Shown piece by piece: positions 15,041-26,765 of a DNA stretch of 64,000 nucleotides. Numbering within the stretch: position 1 is the stretch's first letter; each line of letters begins with the position of its first letter. The notes beneath the pieces were generated by a model. That model ran no database searches and was not told where the DNA came from. It worked only from the letters and a program-made list of their open reading frames with translations. The translations under genes were made by a program, and so were the position numbers. Origin of the DNA: Chrysomallon squamiferum (taxonomy: Eukaryota > Mollusca > Gastropoda > Neomphalida > Peltospiridae); NCBI GenBank assembly GCA_012295275.1, contig CM022677.1, positions 2,794,133 to 2,858,132 of the forward strand, written 5' to 3'.

Positions 15041-15967
15041 CTGGCCTTAAATAAATGATAACTCAGATTACCAAAAACACTTCTTATTAAAAACACTTCA
15101 ATGAAAACAACAAAGATAAAGATGTGAAAACAAAAATCTGAAAACAAAAATCTAACAAAAATATGATTTCCTTTATAAACTTTGATCTGTGTATTTTATC
15201 AGCACATAAATATCAGTATCAGTGTGTGTGAATTAACAGAATATTTTATCATGTTATTCTGTGTATCAGAAAATGTTGATTAGAGTATTTAAAAAATCAT
15301 ACAAACACGATGGTAGAAAGTATTATTTTCTATATCAGAACACTGGATAGAGGCAACAATCATCAGTTAAGTTGTATGGTTGAAATTATCATTCTTTGTA
15401 TCAGAACATTTTCTATAGAGCATTTTAAAAATCATTTTCTGTGAAGTAGAATTGACATTCATTCATTCATTCATTCATTCATTCGTATAATTTGTAAAAA
15501 CAATGGTTATCAAAAATTTCGCAGTTATTTAAAGATAAGCTTTCATCCCTGTCCATTTCACAAAAAGAATTGAAATAATTTTATCAGCACATGATACCAG
15601 TACACATAATTACAAATGAAAGAATATCTTTTATTAACATTTAATTTTTTTTATCTGTTACCATTATATTTTTGTTTTTTTGTTTTTATTTTTGTTTTTG
15701 TTATATGTGAGCCTTTCAGTGTGCATCAAGGCAAAAACCAACTACTCAGTTTAAACCTAGGAATCATAATTATACATATACACTTTATGAACAGGGAAAG
15801 ACAATGAAAGAAAGGAAGAAAGTGAAAGAGAAAATCAGAGATAGTGAGAGAGAAATAAAAAAGTCTAGATAGGTAGGTTGATGATGTAGACCAACAGACA
15901 GACAGACATACAGCTTATTGTAGACATACACTGGTAAATAGATATATAGTTAATAGACTAGGCAGAT

Positions 15968-16013
<46 letters not shown>

Positions 16014-16885
16014 CACACACACACACATGCACACAGAAAGAGTGAGAGAAGCTGACAGACTGGGAGTAGAAGGTAAATCAAATGACATTTATATATAATT
16101 AATCAAACACTAACTGGGAGTAGAAGGTAAATCAAGTGACATTTATATATAATTAATCAAACACTAATTGGGAGTAGAAGGTAAATCAAATGACATGTAT
16201 ATATAATTAATCAAACACTAATTGGGAGTAGAAGGTAAATCAAATGACATGTATATATAATTAATCAAACACTAATTGGGAGTAGAAGGTAAATCAAATG
16301 ACATGTATATATAATTAATCAAACACTAACTGGGAGTAGAAGGTAAATCAAATGACATGTATATATAATTAATCAAACACTAACTGGGAGTAGAAGGTAA
16401 ACCAAGTGACATTTATATATAATTAATCAAACACTAATTGGGAGTAGCAGGTAAATCAAATGACATTTATATATAATTAATCAAACACTAACTGGGAGTA
16501 GAAGGTAAATCAAGTGACATTTATATATAATAAATCATATATTGATGATTTAAATGGAATACCTCCACTCTGTTGTAGTAATCTATCTCGTTGTCTACAG
16601 ACACAGAATCAGACACCAGCATCCATGCTATTCCACTGTTTGATCAAATAACTGGATCCTGGAAAATTCAAGCAGTAGTAGTGGTAGTAGTAGTACCTGT
16701 TTATATGTGAGAAGGAAATATATTGTTCTTTACATTAAAAAGAAAGGTAAGTTTTAGAAATTAAAGTAAAAGTTGATAATAAAACTGGATACAAAAGTTG
16801 ATAAATATGTTAAGTATTGTAATGAGAAATGTTATTTCATGTTAATAATTTCTTATTTATTAATCTCTCTCGCTCCTCTCTCTTT

Positions 16886-16940
<55 letters not shown>

Positions 16941-17329
16941 ATACAAACTCACACAAACACACTACACAGACTGTATTCAAAACAAAATACATTCATATGT
17001 GGGTGTGTGTATTTGTTATAATAATAACTTTTTAAAACTATTTATCCAAAAATTACACATGCACATATATATATATATATATATATGTATCTATGTATGT
17101 ATGTATACATATATTCACACACACAAACACACATGAAAAAACTAAAATCTTCATACACAGAATACAACACATACATATACTTTGTTTATTACCTGATGCC
17201 AGGTAGGTATTTCTCCATCTTTCTTGGCCCCAGTGATAGTGTTCCATTCATCAACACACAGAATACACTCCTTAGAGTCTAGAAATTTAATATTCCTTCA
17301 TCACCTTCTCTTCTCTTCTGTATTATTAT

Positions 17330-17424
<95 letters not shown>

Positions 17425-18079
17425 ACATACTGAATTATCAAGTGGGAAAGACAACCAGATATAAATATTCATAAATATGTAAAATAAATGGTAAAATAAA
17501 AAAAATAACTATAACTCTTTATCAGGATGTCCTCCAAGTGCTGTCAGTTTAATCAGGAAGCTGAAGAGACAAATACAAGATGATTCAGTTTTCTCCCCTG
17601 ACTTCTTGACAGTGAGACCTTAAAATTAATTAAGTTTATATAAATAATTTAAAAAGAAAACAACATAACAACAGCATTAACAATAATAAAACCTTTTATT
17701 TAGTATGCCTGATTTTTTTCTTATTATTTTTACCATTGGATTAGCTTAGGTTAGAGTTAGGGTTAGGACTAGGGTCAGGGTTAGATTTAGACTATTTATT
17801 TATTTATTTATTACTACTGCTGATGCTGATGTTACTATTACAACATCATAGCTGCTACTATCACCACCACATTACATGTTGCTGCTGATATTTTTGGTAC
17901 TAATTATTTTGTATTAAAATCTAATTTAATTTTTAAAAAATTAGCATTTTTTGTACTGAAAAATATAAAAATAATTTATTGTGTCAAGCTTACCTAATGA
18001 GTTTCCACCAGTATTCAAGCTCTTTAACTCAGAGTTGTGTCCCTTGGTGGTATAAACAAAGACTAAGGGCAGTTTCAAT
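14621..18079 (-). CDS. 3' part of an unrecognised multi-exon gene
   Basis: Six splice-flanked minus-strand exons are proposed: A 18079-17994, B 17618-17518, C 17278-17193, D 16658-16563, E 15040-14982 and F 14687-14621, ending in TGA. Phases fit A to B (Gly split across the junction), C to D, D to E, and E to F (Val split across the junction). B to C does not fit with a canonical donor, so an exon is missing or B is damaged. D has one in-frame TGA. The encoded C-terminal region has about 165 residues and contains WNTITGAKKDGEIPTWHQ, SNSGIAWMLVSDSVSVDNEI and the basic tail REQNKRKVLHGRGAREHL. I do not recognise the protein. Introns are filled with CA and GA microsatellites and a 54-bp minisatellite. 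Upstream exons would lie beyond the satellites or the gap. Confidence 0.5.
14937..14966. repeat. (CA)n microsatellite
   Basis: About 15 units, lying within the proposed E-F intron. Confidence 0.9.
15061..15970. other. Proposed intron D-E: AT-rich, short repeats
   Basis: Contains near-repeats such as ATCAGAACA around 15330-15410 and an (ATTC)n tract at 15459-15484. No coding signal was found. Confidence 0.5.
15971..16030. repeat. (CA)n microsatellite
   Basis: A CA run with a few TCA interruptions, directly upstream of the 54-bp array. Confidence 0.9.
16054..16550. repeat. 54-bp tandem repeat, about 9 copies
   Basis: The unit begins CTGGGAGTAGAAGGTAAATC and ends TATATAATTAATCAAACACT. Copies are over 90% alike, with position variants CATTTAT/CATGTAT and ACTGGG/ATTGGG. 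The array lies in a proposed intron. Confidence 0.95.
16563..16658 (-). CDS. Candidate exon D of the unrecognised gene, in-frame TGA
   Basis: The acceptor is TTTTCCAG and the donor GAG/GTATTC. Its 32 codons read DPVI, TGA, SNSGIAWMLVSD then SVSVDNEIDYYNRVE. Everything except the fifth codon is open. The TGA could be a nonsense mutation, for instance from CGA, or a base error. Confidence 0.5.
16889..16960. repeat. (CA)n microsatellite
   Basis: About 24 CA units, then imperfect CA. It is followed at 17067-17115 by (TA)n and TATG tracts. Confidence 0.93.
17193..17278 (-). CDS. Candidate exon C of the unrecognised gene
   Basis: Acceptor TTTCTAG and donor CAG/GTAATA flank 86 bases that read SKECILCVDEWNTITG then AKKDGEIPTWHQ. 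The exon ends on a codon boundary, matching exon D. The composition is clearly protein-like compared with the surrounding AT-rich DNA. Confidence 0.55.
17332..17420. repeat. (GA)n microsatellite
   Basis: About 44 uninterrupted GA units, lying between proposed exons B and C. Confidence 0.97.
17518..17618 (-). CDS. Candidate exon B of the unrecognised gene
   Basis: Follows TTTTAAG and starts with GT, which completes a Gly with exon A. Its 33 open codons read LTVKKSGEKTESSCICLF, then SFLIKLTALGGHPDK. The 3' boundary is unclear: the only nearby GT sites are weak and give a phase that does not match exon C. Confidence 0.45.
17735..17825. repeat. TTAGGG-like degenerate block, short copy
   Basis: Contains GTTAGAGTTAGGGTTAGG, then GGGTCAGGGTTAGATTTAGA and an ATTT run. 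This matches the head of the composite family seen at 41-42.6 kb and 50.8-51.8 kb. Confidence 0.5.
17994..18079 (-). CDS. Candidate exon A of the unrecognised gene
   Basis: Preceded by TTTAAG and followed by the consensus donor GTAAGC. The open frame reads LKLPLVFVYTTKGHNSELKS then LNTGGNSL, with one base left over. The leading base A completes a codon from an unseen upstream exon. Confidence 0.5.
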
Positions 18080-18182
18080 CTTAAATTTAAATAAAACAGA
18101 CCTGAGTATTTTGTACAAAGCATTTAAACATACAAACTGATAACCAAATATTTCTTAACACACACCCACCCACCCTATTATC

Positions 18183-18335
18183 AGAGTAGAAATTATTACT
18201 GTTGCTGACACACTCACTCTCACACACACACGCACTATTATCTGAGTAGCAATGATCACTATTGCTGATAAACTCACTCACACACACTACTATCTGAATA
18301 GTAACAATGATCACTATTGCTGATACACTCACATT

Positions 18336-18367
<32 letters not shown>

Positions 18368-18465
18368 TTATCTGAGTAGCAATGATCACTATTGCTGATA
18401 AACTCACTCACACACACTACTATCTGAATAGTAACAATGATCACTATTGCTGATACACTCACATT

Positions 18466-18497
<32 letters not shown>

Positions 18498-18560
18498 TTA
18501 TCTGAGTAGCAATGATCACTATTGCTGATAAACTCACTCACTCACACAAACTACTGTCAT
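18183..18560. repeat. ~130-bp tandem repeat with CA-rich linker
   Basis: Copies start at about 18236, 18367 and 18497. Each has two cores of GATCACTATTGCTGATA joined by CA-rich linkers. The core is shared with the array at 19757-20610. Confidence 0.9.
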
Positions 18561-18767
18561 ATTAATTATCATGATTGCTGATATACACACACTTATTCAC
18601 ACAAACACATGGTTCTATCCCATCTTGTCTAAGTCATAAATAAATCACTAATCCCATGCACAGTACTCAAATAAGACACTGGACTAGACCACATGGTTGA
18701 GTGTTGTCCCATCCTGTCAAATTCCAAGTACCGGCCACAGAGGAACAACAAAACAAGTTGAATTTGT
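18561..18767. other. Unique spacer between satellites
   Basis: Moderate-complexity sequence with no gene or recognised element; it separates the ~130-bp array from the 36-bp array. Confidence 0.5.
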
Positions 18768-19520
18768 GTATTTAATATTCAAGCACTATATTCAGAGATA
18801 GTATTATTTAATATTCAAGTACTATATTCAGAGATAGTATTATTCAAAGTTCAAGCACTATATTCAGAGATAGTATTATTCAAAGTTCAAGCACTATATT
18901 CAGAGACAGTATTATTCAAAGTTCAAGCACTATATTCAGAGACAGTATTATTTAAAGTTCAAGCACTATGTTCAGAGATAGTATTATTCAAAGTTCAAGC
19001 ATTATATTCAGAGACAGTATTATTCAAAGTTCAAGCACTATGTTCAGAGACAGTATTATTCAAAGTTCAAGCATTATATTCAGAGACAGTATTATTCAAA
19101 GTTCAAGCATTATATTCAGAGACAGTATTATTCAAAGTTCAAGCATTATATTCAGAGACAGTATTATTCAAAGTTCAAGCACTATATTCAGCAACAGTAT
19201 TATTCAAAGTTCAAGCACTATATTCAGAGACAGTATTATTCAAAATTCAAGCATTATATTCAGCAACAGTATTATTCAAAGTTCAAGCATTATATTCAGA
19301 GACAGTATTATTCAAAGTTCAAGCACTATATTCAGAGACAGTATTATTCAAAGTTCAAGCATTATATTCAGCAACAGTATTATTCAAAGTTCAAGCACTA
19401 TGTTCAGAGATAGTATTATTCAAAGTTCAAGCATTATATTCAGCAACAGTATTATTCAAAGTTCAAGCACTATATTCAGAGACAGTATTATTCAAAGTTC
19501 AAGAACTATATTCAGGGATA
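18768..19520. repeat. 36-bp tandem repeat, about 21 copies
   Basis: The unit contains CACTATATTCAGAGACAGTA followed by TTATTCAAAGTTCAAG. Variants are CACT/CATT, AGAGA/AGCAA and ATA/ATG. Because 36 is a multiple of three, the plus strand is open from 18968 to 19639 as 12-residue repeats (IIFRDSIIQSSS), running out into unique sequence. This open frame is a by-product of the period; there is no signal peptide or other sign of a real protein. Confidence 0.95.
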
Positions 19521-19524
19521 CTGT

Positions 19525-19768
19525 GTTCAGATACACTATGATCTGCCTTCTCAATTCCTTGGATGAGGTCTACAAACTTGTAGATGTTGGGTGCTGGTCG
19601 GGTAGAGCTCTGTTGAGCTTGAATGGAACCCGGCAATGACGCAAACATGAGAGGGAACCAAAGAATCCACACACAATGTAAAACTGGTTCCACAAACCAG
19701 GGCAAGAGGAGAACGTCACGGGATGCAACTGAAAATGTTAAACAAGCCAGGGAAGTGTCACTCACCAC
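19525..19768 (-). pseudogene. MULE-type transposase C-terminal remnant
   Basis: On the minus strand, PAPNIYKFVDLIQGIEKADH matches the end of Mutator-like transposases, where an NNxEGFH-type segment is followed by HPNIYxF. It closely parallels HHPNIYRFTELIKGIE in the 36.5 kb element of this window. A frame change separates GFHSS from KLNRALPDPAP, so it is dead. It lies between the 36-bp array and the 75-80-bp array. Confidence 0.6.
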
Positions 19769-20610
19769 ACATTATCTCAGTTATCACTATTGCTGATATA
19801 CACACACACAGATTCACTCACACATAGACATCCACACATTATCTCAGTAGCAATTATCACTATTGCTGATATACACACACATAGATTCACTCACACATAC
19901 ACATCCACACATTATCTCAGTAGCAATTATCACTATTGCTGATATATACACACAGATTCACTCACTCACACATACACATCCACACTTTATCTCAGTAGCA
20001 ATTATCACTATTGCTGATATACACACACACAGATTCACTCACACATACACATCCACACATTATCTCAGTAGCAATTATCACTATTGCTGATATACACACA
20101 CACATACACATCCACACATTATCTCAGTAGCAATTATCACTATTGCTGATATACACACACACAGATTCACTCACACATACACATCCACACATTATCTCAG
20201 TAGCAATTATCACTATTGCTGATACACACAGACACACACACACATTCACATACACACACACACACATTATTATCTCAGTACATTATCACTGATATACACA
20301 TACACACACACACAGATTCACTCACACATACACATCACATTACATTATCTCAGTAGCAATTATCACTATTGCTGATATACACACACACACAGATTCACTC
20401 ACACATACACATCCACACATTATCTCAGTAGCACATTATTTCACTATTCACACACTGATATACACACACACAGATTCACTCACACATACACATCCACACA
20501 TTATCTCAGTAGCAATTATCACTATTGCTGATATACACACACAGATTCACTCACACATACACATCCACACATTATCTCAGTAGCAATTATCACTATTTCT
20601 GATATACACA
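19757..20610. repeat. 75-80-bp tandem repeat with hairpin core
   Basis: About 11 copies. The unit carries CACATCCACACATTATCTCA, then GTAGCAATTATCACTATTGC and TGATATACACACAC. AGCAAT and ATTGCT form a perfect 6-bp inverted repeat around a 7-base loop. The array runs into the N gap, so its real length is unknown. Confidence 0.93.
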
Positions 20611-20810
20611 NNNNNNNNNNNNNNNNNNNNNNNNNNNNNNNNNNNNNNNNNNNNNNNNNNNNNNNNNNNNNNNNNNNNNNNNNNNNNNNNNNNNNNNNNN
20701 NNNNNNNNNNNNNNNNNNNNNNNNNNNNNNNNNNNNNNNNNNNNNNNNNNNNNNNNNNNNNNNNNNNNNNNNNNNNNNNNNNNNNNNNNNNNNNNNNNNN
20801 NNNNNNNNNN
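20611..20810. other. Assembly gap (200 N)
   Basis: Exactly 200 N, a conventional placeholder size. It interrupts the 75-80-bp satellite, so the missing sequence probably includes more satellite. Confidence 0.99.
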
Positions 20811-20924
20811 TTTGTACTGATATAGAAATTTTATTTGAGACAATAACACTTTTTCTCACTGTTCATTTACTACATTGGTTGTTTTTAAACTGATACTATA
20901 TCCTCCAGTTTTATTGACTGAAAG

Positions 20925-21190
20925 TGTATGGGTCACAGCTTTAGTCTGGAATAGTGTCACTTGAAAAGTGTATGTGTCATAACTTTAGTCTGGAATAGTG
21001 TCACTTGAAAAGTTTATGGTTATAGCTTTAGTCTGGGATAGTGTCACTTGAAAAGTGTATGGTCACAGCTTTAGTCTGGGATAGTGTCACTTGAAAAGTG
21101 TATGGTCACAGCTTTAGTCTGGGATAGTGTCACTTGAAAAGTGTATGGTTATAGCTTTAGTCTGGAATAGTGTCACTTGAAAAGTGCTGT
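20925..21190. repeat. ~43-bp tandem repeat, about 6 copies
   Basis: The unit contains CTTTAGTCTGGAATAGTGTC, then ACTTGAAAAGTGTATGG and TCACAG or TTATAG. Copies are nearly identical, with one degenerate unit at each end. Confidence 0.93.
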
Positions 21191-21235
21191 TCTGAGTGTG
21201 TGTGGCTGACAAGTTCTGTTCTGAGAAGAGATTAG

Positions 21236-21450
21236 TCAGATTACATTTGCTGTTAGGATTATCACTAGGATCAGGTTTAGTGTTGTATTACTTTCAGGAC
21301 TATGGTTATTGTTCACATTAAATTTAATTATCTATTTATCTTGAGAGATTTTTCATGTAAAACTTGAACAGGTTTATGATGGATGTTAGGATAAAAATTC
21401 AAAAAGCTTTCATTTCCAAAAATTTAATTGATAAAGTTCATGAGTGTAAA
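21236..21450. repeat. Composite TTAGGG-like family: AT-rich tail copy
   Basis: TTTAATTATCTATTTATCTT, then GAGAGATTTTTCATGTAAAA, then ATGATGGATGTTAGGATAAA and CTTTCATTT match the tails at 42.06, 50.94 and 51.25 kb in the same order. Confidence 0.6.
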
Positions 21451-21514
21451 GAGAAAATTGCTGTCACTGTCTTTCTTGTCTTTATTATTAATATATGTCA
21501 TTTCCCAATTGACA

Positions 21515-21545
<31 letters not shown>

Positions 21546-21933
21546 CATAACCTTTATTTGTATTGATATCGCTGTTGTTACCTTTGTTTTGATATTAATA
21601 TTGTGGTTCTCATTTTCTTTGAATATGCTTGGTGTAGCTATTACTCCTATATTGTTGTGGTTGTTGATGTCGTTGCTGTCAGTGTTCTGCTCATATCACT
21701 ATGATTGTTATTAGTAAATTGTCATAATTATCATCCGGTGGTCTGTTAATATTGTTGTGGTTGTTCTCATTTTGCTGTGTTTAGGGTAACTGTTACTTTT
21801 ATCATTTCGGTTAATATTATTGTTTACGTCTGTACTGTTAATCATAATGTTGTTATTGTGCATTTGGTCTTTTCAGTCACTGTTACTGTCAGTGTTGCTA
21901 CTGAAGTTGTTTCTGGTATTTGTTGTTTTTGTC

Positions 21934-22024
<91 letters not shown>
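21451..22024. other. GTT/TTA/TAG simple-sequence-rich stretch
   Basis: Degenerate trinucleotide DNA with (GTT)n at about 21519-21545, (TTA)n at 21937-21965 and (TAG)n at 21966-22024. Hydrophobic open frames here reflect codon-length repeats only. Confidence 0.8.
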
Positions 22025-25000
22025 CAAGTCTGTGTTTGTATTATTTTGTATGTATTTGTATGTACGTATCTATGTGTATCTGTCCCTGTTTGTTGTATGT
22101 ATTGGTATGTAGCATGTATATGTATCTGTGTTTGTATTATTTTGTATGTATTTGTATGTACGTATCTATGTGTATCTGTCCCTGTTTGTTGTATGTATTG
22201 GTATGTAGCATGTATATGTATCTGTGTGTGTATTATTTGTATGTATTTGTATGTACGTATCTATGTGTATCTGTCCCTGTTTGTTGTATGTAGCATGTAT
22301 ATGTATCTGTGTGTGTATTATTTGTATGTACGTATCTATGTGTATCTGTCCCTGTTTGTTGTATGTATTGGTATGTAGCATGTATATGTATCTGTGTGTG
22401 TATTATTTGTAAGTATTTGTATGTACGTATCTATGTGTATCTGTCGCTGTTTGTTGTATGTAGCATGTATATGTATCTGTGTGTGTATTATTTGTATGTA
22501 CGTATCTATGTGTATCTGTCCCTGTTTGTTGTATGTATTGGTATGTAGCATGTATATGTATCTGTGTGTGTATTATTTTGTATGTATTTGTATGTACGTA
22601 TCTATGTGTATCTGTCCCTGTTTGTTGTATGTACTGGTATGTAGCATGTATATGTATCTGTGTGTGTATTATTTGTATGTATTTGTATGTACGTATCTAT
22701 GTGTATCTGTCCCTGTTTGTTGTATGTATTGGTATGTAGCATGTATATGTATCTGTGTGTGTATTATTTGTATTATTTGTATGTACGTATCTATGTGTAT
22801 CTGTCCCTGTTTGTTGTATGTATTGGTATGTAGCATGTATATGTATCTGTGTGTGTATTATTTGTATGTATTTGTATGTACGTATCTATGTGTATCTGTC
22901 CCTGTTTGTTGTATGTATTGGTATGTAGCATGTATATGTATCTGTGTGTGTATTATTTGTATGTATTTGTATGTACGTATCTATGTGTATCTGTCCCTGT
23001 TTGTTGTATGTAGCATGTATATGTATCTGTGTGTATTATTTGTATGTACGTATCTATGTGTATCTGTCCCTGTTTGTTGTATGTATTGGTATGTAGCATG
23101 TATATGTATCTGTGTGTGTATTATTTGTATGTATTTGTATGTACGTATCTATGTGTATCTGTCGTTTGTTGTTTGTTGTATGTAGCATGTATATGTATCT
23201 GTGTGTGTATTATTTTTGTATGTACGTATCTATGTGTATCTGTCCCTGTTTGTTGTATGTATTGGTATGTAGCATGTATATGTATCTGTGTGTGTATTAT
23301 TTTGTATGTATTTGTATGTACGTATCTATGTGTATCTGTCCCTGTTTGTTGTATGTATTGGTATGTAGCATGTATATGTATCTGTGTGTGTATTATTTGT
23401 ATGTATTTGTATGTACGTATCTATGTGTATCTGTCCCTGTTTGTTGTATGTATTGGTATGTAGCATGTATATGTATCTGTGTGTGTATTATTTGTATGTA
23501 CGTATCTATGTGTATCTGTCCCTGTTTGTTGTATGTATTGGTATGTAGCATGTATATGTATCTGTGTGTGTATTATTTGTATGTATTTGTATGTACGTAT
23601 CTATGTGTATCTGTCCCTGTTTGTTGTATGTATTGGTATGTAGCATGTATATGTATCTGTGTGTGTATTATTTGTATGTATTTGTATGTACGTATCTATG
23701 TGTATCTGTCCCTGTTTGTTGTATGTATTGGTATGTAGCATGTATATGTATCTGTGTTTGTATTATTTGTATGTATTTGTATGTACGTATCTATGTGTAT
23801 CTGTCCCTGTTTGTTGTATGTATTGGTATGTAGCATGTATATGTATCTGTGTGTATTATTTGTATTATTTGTATGTACGTATCTATGTGTATCTGTACCT
23901 GTTTGTTGCATGTATTGGTATGTAGCATGTATATGTATCTGTGTGTGTATTATTTGTATGTAAGTATCTATGTGTATCTGTCCCTGTTTGTTGTATGTGT
24001 TGGTATGTAGCATGTATATGTATCTGTGTGTGTATTATTTGTATGTATTTGTATGTACGTATCTATGTGTATCTGTCCCTGTTTGTTTTATGTACTGGTA
24101 TGTAGCATGTATATGTATCTGTGTGTGTATTATTTGTATGTACGTATCTATGTGTATCTGTCCCTGTTTGTTGTATGTATTGGTATGTAGCATGTATATG
24201 TATCTGTGTGTGTATTATTTTGTATGTATTTGTATGTACGTATCTATGTGTATCTGTCCCTGTTTGTTGTATGTATTGGTATGTAGCATGTATATGTATC
24301 TGTGTGTGTATGTATTTGTATGTACGTATCTATGTGTATCTGTCCCTGTTTGTTGTTTGTATTGGTATGTAGCATGTATATGTATCTGTGTGTGTATGTA
24401 TTTGTATGTATTTGTATGTACATATCTATGTGTATCTGTCCCTGTTTGTTGTTTGTATTGGTATGTAGCATGTATATGTATCTGTGTGTGTATTATTTTG
24501 TATGTATTTGTATGTACGTATCTATGTGTATCTGTCCCTGTTTGTTGTATGTATTGGTATGTAGCATGTATATGTATCTGTGTGTGTATTATTTGTATGT
24601 ATTTGTATGTACATATATATGTGTATCTGTCCCTGTTTATTGTATGTATTGGTATGTAGCATGTATATGTATCTGTGTGTGTATTATTTGTATGTACGTA
24701 TCTATGTGTATCTGTCCCTGTTTGTTGTATGTATTGGTATGTAGCATGTATATGTATCTGTGTGTGTATGTATTTGTATGTACGTATCTGTGTGTATCTG
24801 TCCCTGTTTGTTGTATGTATTGGTATGTAGCATGTATAAGTATCTGTGTGTGTATTATTTGTATGTATTTGTATGTACGTATCTATGTGTATCTGTCCCT
24901 GTTTGTTGTATGTATTGGTATGTAGCATGTATATGTATCTGTGTGTGTATAATTTTGTATGTATTTGTATGTACGTATCTATGTGTATCTGTCCCTGTTT

Positions 25001-25660
25001 GTTGTATGTATTGGTATGTAGCATGTATATGTATCTGTGTGTGTATTATTTGTATGTATTTGTATGTACATATCTATGTGTATCTGTCGCTGTTTGTTGT
25101 ATGTATTGGTATGTAGCATGTATATGTATCTGTGTGTGTATTATTTGTATGTACGTATCTATGTGTATCTGTCCCTGTTTGTTGTATGTATTGGTATGTA
25201 GCATGTATATGTATCTGTGTGTGTATATATTTGTATGTACGTATCTATGTGTATCTGTCCCTGTTTGTTGTATGTATTGGTATGTAGCATGTATATGTAT
25301 CTGTGTGTGTATTATTTGTATGTACGTATCTATGTGTATCTGTCCCTGTTTGTTGTATGTATTGGTATGTAGCATGTATGTGTATCTGTGTGTGTATTAT
25401 TTGTATGTACGTATCTATGTGTATCTGTCCCTGTTTGTTGTATGTATTGGTATGTAGCATGTATGTGTATCTGTGTGTGTATTATTTGTATGTACGTATC
25501 TATGTGTATCTGTCCCTGTTTGTTGTATGTATTGGTATGTAGCATGTATATGTATCTGTGTGTGTAGTATTTGTAGGTACGTATCTATGTGTATCTGTTC
25601 CTGTTTGTTGTATGTATTGGTATGTAGCATGTATATGTATCTGTGTGTGTATTATTTTGT
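22025..25660. repeat. 95/85-bp satellite, about 40 copies
   Basis: The unit contains GTACGTATCTATGTGTATCT, then GTCCCTGTTTGTTGTATGTA, then TTGGTATGTAGCATGTATAT and a GTATCTGTGTGTGTATTATT spacer. The main length classes are 95 bases and about 85 bases, the latter lacking one GTATTTGTAT block; a few copies lose a TTGGTATGTA block. The DNA is nearly stop-free on several frames, which explains the many overlapping open frames on both strands. Confidence 0.97.
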
Positions 25661-26440
25661 ATGTAATTGTGTATGTATGTATGTGTATCTGTGTTTATAT
25701 TATGTACTTGTATGCATGTATGTATGTGTATATCTGTGTTTATATTATATATTTGTATGCATGTATGTATGTGTATATCTGTCTGTGTTTGTATTATGTT
25801 TGTTGTTTTGTGTATGCATGTATGTATTTATGTATATGTCGGTGTATTATGTGTGTGAGTGTGTATATTTGTTTATCTCTGTATGTTTCTGTATCTGTGT
25901 GTTTATATTATCTGTGTCTACCTGTGTGTTTGTATTATGTGTATGAATGTAGATATTTATGTGATTATGTGTGTGCAAGTGTACGTACTTGTGTATGACT
26001 GTATGTATGTGTATATGAATACTTTGTAAAAGAGGTAAGTGTTGTTTGCTTATTTAATGTACAGTTTGCACTGATGTATGGCTGATGCCTTTCCTTCCAT
26101 TTATCTATTAATTACATAATTTCTAAAAATATATTTATTTATTTATTTATTTAATATTTCTATTCATATTTCAAGATATTTGTTCTTCAGTTTGTTTGTT
26201 CTTTGTTTGTTTGCGCTAGCCTCCGTGCATGTGCGTGCGTGTGCGTGTATATGGTAGTTTGTGCCTATTTGTATCAGCGACGTGACGTGTATGTGTATAT
26301 GTCTGTGTGACTCAGTTCATTATAAACGTGAATCTCTGGGTTCGTGTGCGCGATGTAAATCAGTGGACCTGTTGGTCTGTGCATTTCTAGACGCACGTAC
26401 CTGAGTGTGCCAGTACATTTATGAAAACGTGGTTTACCAG
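25661..26440. other. Decayed TATG-rich satellite flank
   Basis: The 95/85-bp unit degrades into shorter GTATGTATGTGTATCTGT-type repeats to about 26020. It is followed by AT-rich DNA and a TG-rich stretch with more CpG (26215-26440). No gene was found. Confidence 0.6.
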
Positions 26441-26765
26441 TTAGATGTATAGACAGATATATGTTTGTGTCACTGTGCATGTTTATATGTGTGTGTATGT
26501 AGTTAGCACGCAGATACATAGTTAGATGTATAGACAGATATATGTTTGTGTCACTGTGCATGTTTATATGTGTGTGTGTATGTAGTTAGCACGCAGATAC
26601 ATAGTTAGATGTATAGACAGATATATGTTTGTGTCACTGTGCATGTTTATATGTGTGTGTATGTAGTTAGCACGCAGATACATAGTTAGATGTATAGACA
26701 GATATATGTTTGTGTCACTGTGCATGTTTATATGTGTGTGTATGTAGTTAGCACGCAGATACACA
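26440..26765. repeat. 81-bp tandem repeat, 4 copies
   Basis: The unit contains AGTTAGATGTATAGACAGAT, then ATATGTTTGTGTCACTGTGC and GTAGTTAGCACGCAGATACA. The copies are almost identical, which suggests recent amplification. Confidence 0.95.

Noticed and set aside
22025-25998. Many overlapping long open frames on both strands rich in Cys, Val, Tyr or Thr, His
   Set aside because: All are translations of the 95/85-bp satellite; no start context, signal or domain.
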